Shown piece after piece: positions 22,959 through 31,298 of a stretch of DNA of 64,000 bases. Source of the DNA: Chelatococcus asaccharovorans. GTDB taxonomy: Bacteria; Pseudomonadota; Alphaproteobacteria; Rhizobiales; Beijerinckiaceae. Position numbers and translations under genes: made by a program. The notes below the pieces were generated by a model. It worked only from the letters and a program-made list of their open reading frames with translations. It was not told the origin of the DNA and did no database searches. Numbering within the stretch: the stretch's first letter is position 1; each line of letters opens with the position of its first letter. The stretch lies in assembly GCF_003201475.1 (NCBI RefSeq), contig NZ_QJJK01000005.1, positions 372,001 to 436,000 on the forward strand, in the 5' to 3' direction.

Positions 22959-24131
22959 GTGACCGTTGCCATCCGCGAGGTCGCGATCACCGGCTATCGC
23001 TCGGTGCGCGCCATCCGCTTCCCGCTGCGCCAGCTCAATGTCTTCGTGGGCGCCAATGGTGTCGGCAAGACGAATCTCTATCGGGGCCTGCAACTGGTAC
23101 GGGCCGCTGCAGCCGGCACGCTGGCGCGCGAGCTGGCCGCCGAGGGCGGTATGGAATCCGCGCTGTGGGCCGGCGTACGGGATCCCAGGAAGCCAGCGCG
23201 TATCAAGCTGGGCGTTGAATTCGGCACCGCCGGCACGAGCTGGGATGAGGCCGACGACGCACCACGATCCAGCCTGGCGCAGGCCTATGAGATCGAGGTG
23301 GGCCTACCCGTACCCACGGTCGCAGCCTTTCCGCTCGAACCGCAGATCAAGGCCGAAACGCTGACGAGCCTCGATGGGCGTCATCCGCGTATTCTGCTGG
23401 AGCGGCGCGGGCCGATGACCAAGGCGCTCGACGCCCAGGGGCGCAAGCAGAGCCACGCAGACGGGCTGATGGCCTCCGAGACGGCGCTCGGCTCGCTTGA
23501 CGATCCCATTCACTTTCCCGACGTGGCGATTGCCCGCCGGCTCATGCTGGACTGGCGCTTCTATCATGACTTTCGCACGGACGCGGCGGCGCCGCTGCGC
23601 CGCCCCTGCCTGGCGGTGACGACGCCGACGCTGTCCTCCGACGGTGCCGATCTTGCTGCTGTCTTCGCCACGCTCGTGCATATCCGCGAGGACACGACCG
23701 AGCTTGACGCGGCGATTGACGATGCGTTTCCGGGTGCTCAGCTCGTCTGCCCCGTGCCGGGCCGGCATGCGTCCTTCGGCATCATCTTCCCGGATTATCC
23801 CAAACGCGTGTTCGAGATGGCCGAGCTATCGGACGGCACCCTGCGCTATCTCGCCCTGATGGGCGCGCTGCTGTCCTATCGTCTGCCGGGCTTCGTCGCC
23901 CTCAACGAGCCGGAGACGAGCCTCCATCCCGATCTGCTCGGGCCGCTGGCGCGGCTGATCGCGCGGGCGGCACGTCATGCGCAGATCTGGCTTGTGACCC
24001 ATTCCGAGAAACTCGCCACGGAACTCGCCCGCCACGGCGGTGTGACGCCGCGCACGATCATTCGCCGCGATGGCAGCACCTGGATCGAGGGCCTGCGCCT
24101 CGCCGGTGATTTCGCCGACGAGGAAGACTGA
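22959..24131 (+). CDS. Orphan AAA/ABC-type ATPase (RecF/SMC-like, COG4637 type)
   Basis: A 390-residue predicted ATPase. Seen: Walker A GANGVGKTNL (residues 31-40) after a RecF-like lead (ITGYRSVRAIRFPLRQLNVFV), an ABC-type signature LSDGTLRYLALMGALLS (about 285-301), Walker B FVALNEPETSLHPDLL, and the H-loop region IWLVTHSEKLATEL. This is the single-chain SMC/RecF-like layout without a coiled-coil arm. Relatives occur alone or with nuclease partners in defence and toxin systems, but no nuclease, TOPRIM or helicase gene lies beside it. Start is GTG 22959. It converges with kdgD across 23 bases. Function unknown. Confidence 0.8.
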   Translation: MTVAIREVAITGYRSVRAIRFPLRQLNVFVGANGVGKTNLYRGLQLVRAAAAGTLARELAAEGGMESALWAGVRDPRKPARIKLGVEFGTAGTSWDEADDAPRSSLAQAYEIEVGLPVPTVAAFPLEPQIKAETLTSLDGRHPRILLERRGPMTKALDAQGRKQSHADGLMASETALGSLDDPIHFPDVAIARRLMLDWRFYHDFRTDAAAPLRRPCLAVTTPTLSSDGADLAAVFATLVHIREDTTELDAAIDDAFPGAQLVCPVPGRHASFGIIFPDYPKRVFEMAELSDGTLRYLALMGALLSYRLPGFVALNEPETSLHPDLLGPLARLIARAARHAQIWLVTHSEKLATELARHGGVTPRTIIRRDGSTWIEGLRLAGDFADEED

Positions 24132-24154
24132 GGCTCCATGCCACAGCCGGGGGC

Positions 24155-25090
24155 TTATTGCGGACCGAGCTTCTCGATCAGCGCCGCGAGATCGCGATGA
24201 TCCTGTTCTGTGCAGTCGGCGAGCGGCGGGCGCACGGGACCGGCTGAGCGGCCGACGAGGCGGGCGCCCGCCTTCACGATCGACACGGCATAGCCGCCGC
24301 CGCGATTGCGGATCGCGATATAGGGTATGAAGAACTCCTTCAGAAGGCGGGTCGTGGTCTGTCGGTTGCCCTCGCGCACCGCCTGGTAAAATTCCATCGC
24401 CGTGCGCGGGATGAAATTGAAAACGGCGGAGGAATAAACCGGGAAGCCCGCCGCATTATAGGCCTCGGCGAAAACCTCGGCTGTCGGCAGGCCACCGAGA
24501 TAGCTGACGCGATCCTCCAGGCGATTGCGGATGACGGTGACGGCTTCGATATCACCGACGCCGTCCTTGAAGCCGATGAGATTGGGGTTGGTGTCCACCA
24601 GCTTCTCAAGTGTTGCCGCTTCGAGCTTGCAGACATTGCGGTTGTAGACGACGACGCCGATCCGCACCGATTTGCAGACCGCGTCAATATGCGCCGCGAG
24701 CCCGCGCTGGTTGGTCTCGGTCAGATAATGCGGCATCAGGAGAATGCCCGCGGCGCCGGCCGCTTCGGCATTCCGCGCCATCTCGATGGCGAGCCGGGTG
24801 CCGTAGCCCGCCCCGGCAATGATCGGCGTATCATTGCCGCAGGTTTCGACCGCTACTTGTATGACACGTTGGTGCTCGGCGGGCGTCAGCGAGAACGCCT
24901 CGCCGGTGCCGCCGGCGGCGAACAGGGCTGTCGCGCCATAGGGCATCAGCCAGGCGAGGCGGTCGCGGTAGCCGGCTTCGTTGAAATCGCCGCTCTCGTC
25001 GAAATCCGTGAGAGGGAAGGACATCAGGCCCGAGGACAGGATGTGCTTGAGCTCCTGCGGGTCGATGGCACGGGCCGGGGCATGGTTCAC
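24155..25090 (-). CDS. kdgD: 5-dehydro-4-deoxyglucarate dehydratase
   Basis: A 311-residue DapA-superfamily lyase. The TIM barrel has [14 protein letters not shown] at the N-terminus, [13 protein letters not shown], the Tyr in VVVYNRNV (Y149) and the Schiff-base Lys in [10 protein letters not shown] (K175). These match KdgD (EC 4.2.1.41), which dehydrates and decarboxylates 5-dehydro-4-deoxy-D-glucarate to 2-oxoglutarate semialdehyde. The enolase-superfamily gene 36 bases upstream could supply the substrate by dehydrating a sugar diacid. The semialdehyde dehydrogenase and an uptake system are not in the window. Confidence 0.9.
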   Translation of the reverse strand: MNHAPARAIDPQELKHILSSGLMSFPLTDFDESGDFNEAGYRDRLAWLMPYGATALFAAGGTGEAFSLTPAEHQRVIQVAVETCGNDTPIIAGAGYGTRLAIEMARNAEAAGAAGILLMPHYLTETNQRGLAAHIDAVCKSVRIGVVVYNRNVCKLEAATLEKLVDTNPNLIGFKDGVGDIEAVTVIRNRLEDRVSYLGGLPTAEVFAEAYNAAGFPVYSSAVFNFIPRTAMEFYQAVREGNRQTTTRLLKEFFIPYIAIRNRGGGYAVSIVKAGARLVGRSAGPVRPPLADCTEQDHRDLAALIEKLGPQ

Positions 25091-25126
25091 GGTCGATATC
25101 CTCTTGGATGAGCGGCTGATCCGAAA

Positions 25127-26287
25127 TCAGCGGAAGGCGTCGTCCACCAGATTGGCGGCGATGAAGTCGAAATTGATGTCCTCGCCGAGGCCCGGCCTGT
25201 CGGAGAGATGCACAAAGCCGTCCTTGTCCATGGGGTCGGACAGGCTGTTCAGATATTCGACCCCGTCGTCGTATTCGAGGAAGGGGTGGAGCAGGCCGCG
25301 CTCATACCAGCGGCAGTTCTTGGCGGCGGCCGTCACGATGAGATTCGCGGCTCCATTGCCGTGCACCTCGCAGTTCATGCCGAAGGCTTCGGCGAGATGC
25401 ATGGATTTCAGCGCGGGCGAGATGCCGCCGACGTCGTGGACGCCGGTGCGGAGAATGTCGCAGGCCTTGGCTGACACCCATTCGGCGCGGGCGAAATGCT
25501 TTCCGGCGGCGCTTTCCGGGCCGAGCACCGGAATGTCGAGTGCTGCCGTCAACCACGCGTAGGACGACTGGCTCTGCTCGTCCATCGGCTCCTCGATCCA
25601 GGCAAAGCCCAGTTTTTCGAGGCCCCGGCCGAGCTCATAGGCCTCGGTGCGCGTGTACCAGTGGAAGGCATCGATCATCAGATGGACGTCGGGCCCCACG
25701 GCCTCGCGTACGGCGGCGCAGGCGCGGAGATCGGCCTTGACATCCGGCGCCCAGGACACCGGGGGCATCCAGGTATGCAGCTTGATGCCCTTGTAGCCGC
25801 GCTTCACCAGCGCCTCGGCGAAGCGTCCGTAGTCCTCCGGGGTGGCGAGCCCGCCCTCCAGCTCGTCGCCACACATGGTGGAGCCATAGGCGGGAACCTT
25901 GTCGCGGTAGGCGCCGATGAGCTTGTGGACCGGCAGCCCGAGCTTGCGCCCGGCGACGTCCCAGAGGGCGCAATCGACGATGGCGAGTGTCCGGTCGGTG
26001 AGCTGGGCGGCACTGCCGCGCTGCCAATGGGCGAGCTCCTGCCACAGCCGCTCGCGATCGAACGGGTCCTGGCCCAACAGGACGCGCTTGACGAAAGTCT
26101 CGATCAGATGCGGTCGCACGACCTCCGGTGGCGCGAAGCAATGGCCCTCAGTGCCGTCGTCGCAGGTAATGGTCAGGAGCGCCTGCCGCACCTTGTGCGG
26201 GTCGCCGGGATGGGCATGACCCGCCGCGTCCTGATGCCGACGGCTGGTGTGGCGAAAAACGCGGACCCTGATGTCGACGATCTGCAT
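25127..26287 (-). CDS. Mandelate racemase/enolase-superfamily dehydratase (probable aldarate dehydratase)
   Basis: A 386-residue member of the mandelate racemase branch of the enolase superfamily. Seen: N-terminal capping domain, LAIVDCALWDVAGRKLGLPV, the KGIKLHTW segment at the end of strand 2, metal-ligand region HLMIDAFHW, second ligand WIEEPMDE, GPESAAGK, and NCEVHGNGAANL with a His where family members hold the His of the His-Asp dyad. The pairing with kdgD suggests a glucarate or galactarate type substrate. The exact substrate cannot be read off. ATG 26287 has a GGGAG ribosome site. The open frame to 26464 is not supported. Confidence 0.85.
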   Translation of the reverse strand: MQIVDIRVRVFRHTSRRHQDAAGHAHPGDPHKVRQALLTITCDDGTEGHCFAPPEVVRPHLIETFVKRVLLGQDPFDRERLWQELAHWQRGSAAQLTDRTLAIVDCALWDVAGRKLGLPVHKLIGAYRDKVPAYGSTMCGDELEGGLATPEDYGRFAEALVKRGYKGIKLHTWMPPVSWAPDVKADLRACAAVREAVGPDVHLMIDAFHWYTRTEAYELGRGLEKLGFAWIEEPMDEQSQSSYAWLTAALDIPVLGPESAAGKHFARAEWVSAKACDILRTGVHDVGGISPALKSMHLAEAFGMNCEVHGNGAANLIVTAAAKNCRWYERGLLHPFLEYDDGVEYLNSLSDPMDKDGFVHLSDRPGLGEDINFDFIAANLVDDAFR

Positions 26288-26589
26288 CGGCGGTGCTCCC
26301 AAAGGATGTCCCTTCAGCGCTGTCTGCGGACCGTAACAAGTTATATGACAACCGACAAGGCGGCCGTCCGTGCGAAAGCGAGCCAGCCTTGCCGGCTGCT
26401 CGCCGAACTGTGATCGCGTCGAGGCGGCTCGCCCGCGCGTTTCCGTTGCGTGCGCGGCGCACACGCCGACAATGGGACGGCTGTCGAAGCCTCGCCGAGG
26501 AGGACCGCTGACGCCGGCCGGTTCGACATCAGGGGTTTCTCCGACATCAAGAGATCATCAGCCATCAAGAGATCACAGAAGAGGGCCGT
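26288..26589. promoter_or_regulatory. Divergent intergenic region between the dehydratase and dlh genes
   Basis: About 300 bases that must hold the promoters of two divergent transcripts. An AT-rich stretch around 26336-26350 (CAAGTTATATGACAACC) is the most promoter-like segment. A small repeated motif, ATCAAGAGATCA then ATCAAGAGATCAC, lies at about 26547-26576 just before the dlh start. No regulator gene is adjacent. Confidence 0.35.
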
Positions 26590-27456
26590 ATGACACTCGA
26601 CCGCCGTTTTATCGAGCTGTACGACGACTACACGCACCGCCCGCTGGCGCGCCGCGTCTTTCTCGAGCGATTGATGGTGCTCGCGGGATCGGCCGCGGCG
26701 GCGGAAGCCGTTTTGGGGGTGCTTGAGCCGAACTATGCGAGGGCAGCCGTAGTGGCGCCCGACGATGCGCGTATCGTGACGCGCAAGGTCGCCTTCGACG
26801 GCCCTGAAGGGCAGGTCGTCGGCTACGAGGCGCGGCCGAAAGATGGCGCGCGCCATCCGGCGGTGATCGTCATCCACGAAAACCGGGGGCTCAATCCGCA
26901 TATCGAGGATGTCGCGCGGCATCTCGCGACCGACGGCATTCTGGCGGTCGCCATCGATTTCCTGCAGCCGCTCGGCGGCACGCCGGCCGATCCCGATGCC
27001 GCCCGTGCCCTCTTTGCCAAGGTCACGCCGGACATGATGGCCACCCAGGCTCGGGTCGTCGCGGATGCGTTGCGCAAGGATCCGCGGACGACGGGGAAAG
27101 TGGGGGCGGTGGGTTTCTGCTGGGGCGGCGGCATGGTGAGCCAGCTCGCGACCCGGCCGGGGATCATCGACGCCGGCGTCTCCTATTACGGCGTGGCACC
27201 CAATACGGCGGATGTCGCGAAGATCAAGGCGCCGCTTGTCCTGCACTATGCAGGTCTCGACACACGGGTGAACGCTTCACGGCCGGCCTATGAGGAAGCC
27301 TTGAAGGGCGCCGGGGTCCCGCACAGCATCTATGTCTATGAAGGGGTGGATCACGCCTTCAACAACGACACGAGCGCCGAGCGCTACAATGCGGACGCGG
27401 CCAAGCTTGCCTGGGGCCGCACAGTCGATTTCTTCAAGCAGACCCTGGCATCGTAG
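26590..27456 (+). CDS. Dienelactone hydrolase family protein, probably exported
   Basis: A 288-residue alpha/beta hydrolase of the dienelactone hydrolase family. The catalytic triad is C177 (GFCWGGG), D224 (YAGLDTRV) and H255 (GVDHAFNND), with the Glu-containing HENRGLNPHIEDVAR segment typical of the family. The N-terminus has a twin arginine (residues 21-22) before a short hydrophobic stretch LMVLAGSAAAAEAVLG, so Tat-type export is possible. The substrate is unknown, since many relatives act on esters outside chlorocatechol breakdown. A weak GAGGG-type ribosome site precedes the ATG. Confidence 0.88.
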   Translation: MTLDRRFIELYDDYTHRPLARRVFLERLMVLAGSAAAAEAVLGVLEPNYARAAVVAPDDARIVTRKVAFDGPEGQVVGYEARPKDGARHPAVIVIHENRGLNPHIEDVARHLATDGILAVAIDFLQPLGGTPADPDAARALFAKVTPDMMATQARVVADALRKDPRTTGKVGAVGFCWGGGMVSQLATRPGIIDAGVSYYGVAPNTADVAKIKAPLVLHYAGLDTRVNASRPAYEEALKGAGVPHSIYVYEGVDHAFNNDTSAERYNADAAKLAWGRTVDFFKQTLAS

Positions 27457-27553
27457 GGTTTCGGGCGGTGGTTCCGAAGGAATGCGCGGCAGCACGGCCG
27501 CGCTTCGTTGAGAGCGTTTTCCGACCCGTTTGAAAACCAGATCCACCGGCGTC

Positions 27554-27576
27554 ATCCCCGGCCTTGTGCCGGGGAT
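27554..27576. repeat. Dispersed intergenic palindrome (ATCCCCGGC type)
   Basis: ATCCCCGGC at 27554-27562 pairs with GCCGGGGAT at 27568-27576 across CTTGT. The flanking GTC and CCC extend a motif widely scattered between genes in alphaproteobacteria. A second short dyad, GTTTTC...GAAAAC at about 27515-27537, precedes it. The gap 27457-27737 has no gene. Confidence 0.6.
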
Positions 27577-27737
27577 CCCGTTTGCAAGGGTACCGGACCT
27601 CCCGGATCGGGATGGCCGCGTTCCGCGGTGGACAAATTGAAGTCGGGCAAGCCCGTCTTCAGTGACAAGCCGGCCCTGACAGCTGAGGCTCAGCGATTCA
27701 ATGAGACCGGAGAATGCTCGACCCTAGAGCGGTGGGG

Positions 27738-29072
27738 TTAATCTTTGTGCTGCGCGTCCACGTCGGTGGGATAGAGGGGCCCAACCCCCAGCACCTGCTC
27801 CACCCAGGCGGCGACCCGTAGCAGGATGTTGGGATCGCGGCTGGCGAGCTGGATGCCGAAAGGCAACCCTCCAACAAGGCCAGCTGGCAGCGACAGTGCC
27901 GGGACGCCGACTAGGCTGAACGGCGTGGTCAATTGCGGGTTCGAGAGGAATCCCAGCGTCGTCAGGCTCGACACCTTCGGCGCTATCCCGCCGGTCGCCG
28001 GTATCAGCAATACGTCCACGGTCTGGAGCACGCGGCCAAGGGCGGCTTCTAGTGCCGGTCTATCGGCCCGCGCCCTCGCTGCGTCAAGAGCCGTCCGTGC
28101 TGCTAGTCGCGCCCGCAGGCTCGAACCGAAGGCTTGGTCCGCCGCAGCGATTGAGGCCCCATAAAGATCATTGGCCTCGTCGATCAGCGCGGCAAAGCAG
28201 GTGTCGTGGTAGCTTCGCAAGGACGGCAGGCTCACGCTTGACATGAACGCGCCGGCCTCGGCCAAGCGCGTCTTGGTCTCAATCCAAAGCGGCAGCGCCG
28301 CCGGTTCAAAGCCAACCTCGAGGTCCCAGTTCACCACAAGACCGATGCGCGGTGCCCCGTCTTGCTTCAGTGCGCCGAAGCCGAGCGCTTCGGCTAAGCA
28401 TGTCATATCCGGGACCGAACGGGCCATCAGCCCAGCCATGTCGAGGCTCGGTGCCAGTGGTACGAAGCCACTCAGGTCGACACTTCCCCGGCCCGGTTTG
28501 AAGCCCACCAGACCGCACAGGGCCGCCGGCGTCCGCGTCGATCCTGCGGTATCCGAAGCGACGGCCGCCGCGCAAAACCCGGCGGCAACCGCGCTTGCCG
28601 CCCCGCTGCTGGACGCGCCGGTCCAGCGCGTCTCGTCCCAGGGGTTAGCCGCGATGACCAGTCCTGTGCCCGGTTCAACCGTCCCGAACCCCAACTCATA
28701 GGTGCGCAGCTTGCCCAGGACGATGGCTCCGGCGGCGCGCAGCTGGGCGACAATTGGCGCGTCCCGCTCCGCGACATGTCCGGCGCGACTGCGCGAACCG
28801 GCTAGAGTCGGCAAACCGGCGACGTCGATCACATCCTTGATCGCGATGGGTACACCATGCAGGGGGCCGCGTGCGCCGCCCTGCGCATCAAGCCTCCCGG
28901 CCGCCGATCGGGCGCCGTGAGCATCCACGAGCACAAACGCATTCAGGCGCCCGTCATGCGCGGCGATTGCCTCAAGGCGCTCTTCGACTGCTGCCACCGC
29001 CGTCAGCGCGCCCGCCTCTATGGCCTCCCGGGTCTCCACGATACCTCGGTGGGGATAGCCTTTCCCCGTCAT
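27738..29072 (-). CDS. Amidase signature family hydrolase
   Basis: A 444-residue amidase. The catalytic Ser-cisSer-Lys triad fits K79 ([13 protein letters not shown]), the Ser-rich loop [15 protein letters not shown] (S154/S155) and the nucleophile S178 in [16 protein letters not shown]. The usual GGSSGG loop is changed to GASSSGA, so activity should be tested. Relatives cleave amides such as indoleacetamide, nicotinamide or allophanate, and the substrate here is unknown. ATG 29072 shares one base with the stop of the upstream FAD gene (TGATG), showing a former operon. The open frame to 29258 is an extension over that gene. Confidence 0.85.
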   Translation of the reverse strand: MTGKGYPHRGIVETREAIEAGALTAVAAVEERLEAIAAHDGRLNAFVLVDAHGARSAAGRLDAQGGARGPLHGVPIAIKDVIDVAGLPTLAGSRSRAGHVAERDAPIVAQLRAAGAIVLGKLRTYELGFGTVEPGTGLVIAANPWDETRWTGASSSGAASAVAAGFCAAAVASDTAGSTRTPAALCGLVGFKPGRGSVDLSGFVPLAPSLDMAGLMARSVPDMTCLAEALGFGALKQDGAPRIGLVVNWDLEVGFEPAALPLWIETKTRLAEAGAFMSSVSLPSLRSYHDTCFAALIDEANDLYGASIAAADQAFGSSLRARLAARTALDAARARADRPALEAALGRVLQTVDVLLIPATGGIAPKVSSLTTLGFLSNPQLTTPFSLVGVPALSLPAGLVGGLPFGIQLASRDPNILLRVAAWVEQVLGVGPLYPTDVDAQHKD

Positions 29073-29868
29073 CAGATTTGCGCGCCCTGCAACCGCAACA
29101 GATTCTGCAACTCGCCAAGTGGGACGTCGCGGACGTCGCCGTTGCCAGCTATGACATTGCCGAACGCCGCCGCTGGCGTGCCCACTGCTTGGCCCATGGC
29201 CAGACATGGTCCCATCACCCGCGCCGAGCTTTGGCCCTCGCGCGTGCTCGATAGGCATCGCCCCGCCACCAACACGTTGCGCAATCCGCGCGGCACGAGC
29301 GTACCGAAGGGAATGTCGTAGTAGCTGCCACCAGGGATTTCCTGCCTCGTGTGGGCGCTGCCGGCGGCATGCATGTCGATCTCATGTGCCCCGCGCGCGA
29401 CCGAGTCGGCGCGACGTCGACTGGCTAGCACGTCCTCGCCCGTCAGCGCCTCCTCGCCGACTATGCGCCGGGTTTCCCGGATGCCGATGCGCGGCGCCAC
29501 GCCTGAAAACACGGCCGCTTCGAATCCCGGCACATGCTTGCGCAGAAAAGCGTTGCACACTCGGATCTGGTCCATCAATTCGGGCATGGCACGACTGAGC
29601 TTGGCTGTGTCGGTGGCATCGACGTTGGTCCGTCATATTCCGCGCATTGCTCAAACAGTCGGCGCGCAATGCCACCCACGGTCCATTCCCCGGACGAGGA
29701 AAGACAGCCAAGCGCTGGCGTGCCGCTCATCGACTCGCCGCCCGGCATAGGACCGGCATCGATCAGCAACGTGTTGGCGCCGTTGGTAGCCGCTGCAATG
29801 ACAGCGGCTATGCCGGCCGCCCCCGCTCCCAACACGACAACATCGAAAACTTCGCGGCGTTCGGTCAT
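29072..29868 (-). pseudogene. FAD-dependent oxidoreductase, disrupted by internal deletion and frameshift
   Basis: Two pieces of one FAD-dependent oxidoreductase (FAD_oxidored type, normally about 450 residues). The N-terminal piece, from ATG 29868, has the Rossmann motif VVVLGAGAAGIAAVIAAA, the acidic DAGPMPGGESMSG and LGCLSS, then runs into a stop at 29575. The C-terminal piece resumes in another frame near 29625 (NVDATDTAKLSRAMPELMD) and continues through GIRETRRIVGEE, GSYYDIPFGTLVPRGLRNVLVAGRCLSS to 29072. About 180-200 residues between the pieces are missing. The junction lies near 29620-29635. It was the operon partner of the amidase and SDR. Confidence 0.8.
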
Positions 29869-29879
29869 TGCGCGGCCCC

Positions 29880-30602
29880 TCAATAACTCGCCCGACCGCC
29901 GGAAAGATCGAAGACCGAGCCGGTGGTGAAGCTGCAGGCCGGGCTCGCCACCCACGCGGCGGTCGCTGCGATTTCTTCCAAGGTGCAAAACCGGCCCATC
30001 GGAATTCGGCTGCGTGCGCTTTCGATATGCTCGGCCGTCATCTCTCGGAAAAGGTCCGTTTCGGTTATCGCGGGCGCTAGGGCATTAACCGTGATGCCGT
30101 CGGTCACTACCTCGCGCGCAAGTGCCTTCGTGAATCCGATCACACCCGCCTTGGCGGCCGAATAGGCGGCAATGCCTGGCATGCCCTCTTTGCCTGCAAT
30201 GGAGGCGATGTTGACAATGCGCCCATAACCGGACTGCCTCATGACTGGCACGACCGCTCGGCAGCAATTGAAAACGCCCGTCAGGTTAACGGCGAGCACC
30301 TGTTCCCATTCGGTGTCCGAGTAATTGTCCACCGACTTTACTGGGCCGTTCACCCCGGCATTGTTGATGAAGATGTCGATCTTACCGAAGGCGCTGGCAG
30401 CATCCTGCACTGCGGCCGCGACGATCTCGGGTTTGGTGATGTCGACAGTGTGTGCCGCAGCTGCTGCCGGCATCGCTTCGACAAGCTGCCTGTCCCATAT
30501 GATCACGCGGCATCCGCGGGAGATCAGCTCGGCCGCGATGCCGGCGCCGATCCCCTTTGCGCCCCCGGTAACGATAGCAACCTGATCGACCATTGTCGGC
30601 AC
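29880..30602 (-). CDS. SDR-family oxidoreductase (3-ketoacyl-ACP reductase-like)
   Basis: A 240-residue classical short-chain dehydrogenase. Seen: NAD(P)-binding TGGAKGIGAGIA (from residue 12), NNAG (80-83), and catalytic S134, Y147 and K151 in the order SIAG...YSAAKAG. It looks intact, including the C-terminal TGSVFDLSGGRASY. The stop is 11 bases before the start of the broken FAD gene, so the SDR led a three-gene transcript with that gene and the amidase. The substrate is unknown. Sugar or hydroxy-acid breakdown fits the neighbours. Confidence 0.88.
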   Translation of the reverse strand: MPTMVDQVAIVTGGAKGIGAGIAAELISRGCRVIIWDRQLVEAMPAAAAAHTVDITKPEIVAAAVQDAASAFGKIDIFINNAGVNGPVKSVDNYSDTEWEQVLAVNLTGVFNCCRAVVPVMRQSGYGRIVNIASIAGKEGMPGIAAYSAAKAGVIGFTKALAREVVTDGITVNALAPAITETDLFREMTAEHIESARSRIPMGRFCTLEEIAATAAWVASPACSFTTGSVFDLSGGRASY

Positions 30603-30693
30603 TTTGGCGCATCCTTTTTTTGCGGCTTCTTCGATGTTTGTTCTTATATATGAATTACGTTACACACAAGAACTATATGGGATGCTCTCGTCG

Positions 30694-31082
30694 ATGAACC
30701 GTCCCTTGTCCCTTGCCATCTTAGGATCGTCGACGCCGCGCCGCTCGATCTGATAGATGCCGCTGCCGCGGCCGGCTTCGACGCTCTTGGCCGGCGTTTC
30801 GCCCCCCGGGACACGGCTCTCTGCTCCGCTGGCTGATGGGCCCCATATGCTCCGGCAGATCGAACGTCGGCTTGCGGCCACCGGTCTTGACGCACTGGAT
30901 GCCGACGCTGTCTGCCAGAAACCGATGTCGGCAAGCTGCAACCGCTGCTCGATGCCGCCGCGCGCATTGGAGCCCGCTACTTGCGCGTATGCTGCAATAA
31001 TCCCGATTTGGAGCGTGCCGCCGCCAATCTCGCGGCGCTGGCGGAACTCACGGAACAGCGCAATGCCCGTTTGACGCCCGCT
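30694..31082 (+). pseudogene. Remnant of a sugar-phosphate isomerase/epimerase (TIM-barrel) gene
   Basis: Family-like protein sequence is readable only by changing frame at least three times: MNRPLSLAILG, then VDAAPLDLIDAAAAAGFDALGRRFAP, then PHMLRQIERRLAATGLDALDADAVCQKP, then TDVGKLQPLLDAAARIGARYLRV and NPDLERAAANLAALAELTEQ. Together these follow the order of the xylose-isomerase-like/AP-endonuclease-2 superfamily proteins often found in catabolic clusters. Sequence after about 31080 no longer matches, so the C-terminal half is gone. It is divergent from the SDR gene and belonged to the same decayed cluster. Confidence 0.7.
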
Positions 31083-31092
31083 TGGTCGAGAG

Positions 31093-31197
31093 CATCTGGT
31101 TCGGGTCGTGCTGGGCAGGCAGATCGCCGCCGATCTCGGCCTTTCGCCGGACACCGTCAGCCGCGTCTTGCGCCGTCTCGATGCAAATTCGAGTTGA
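31093..31197 (+). pseudogene. C-terminal helix-turn-helix remnant of a Crp/Fnr-type regulator
   Basis: One frame reads VVLGRQIAADLGLSPDTVSR followed by VLRRLDANSS and a stop. This is the recognition helix-turn-helix of Crp/Fnr regulators (the pattern R-Q-I-A-x-x-L-G-L-x-x-x-T-V-S-R). No cyclic-nucleotide-like domain precedes it. Upstream DNA belongs to the isomerase remnant in other frames. The last codons coincide with the start of a dispersed repeat. The fragment marks a deletion junction. Confidence 0.65.
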
Positions 31198-31232
31198 ATG
31201 GAATCGTCTGATGCCATCTAAGCCGGATTTGC
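31183..31232. repeat. Copy of a 50-bp dispersed palindrome-like repeat
   Basis: GCAAAT at 31183-31188 through ATTTGC at 31227-31232 forms an imperfect palindrome with the core ATGGAATCGTC. It matches the element at 58994-59046: 25 of the first 30 bases are identical, and the right half agrees again at CCA and AAGCCGG. It lies exactly at the end of the Crp-type remnant. Confidence 0.6.
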
Positions 31233-31241
31233 TCTCGCCCA

Positions 31242-31275
31242 TAAAAAAACCCGACCTCCAAAGGAGGCCGGGCTT
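31242..31275 (-). terminator. Terminator of carD
   Basis: On the minus strand CCCGGCCTCC, a TTT loop and GGAGGTCGGG form a 10-bp stem (one G-U pair) at 31250-31272, followed by seven T. It lies 25 bases after the carD stop. Confidence 0.85.
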
Positions 31276-31298
31276 GAACCATAAGCAAAACAGAAACC

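Noticed and set aside
30660-31217. A 185-residue minus-strand frame between the SDR gene and carD
   Set aside because: It overlaps the isomerase remnant, which reads well in plus-strand frames. The minus product has no family pattern or ribosome site.
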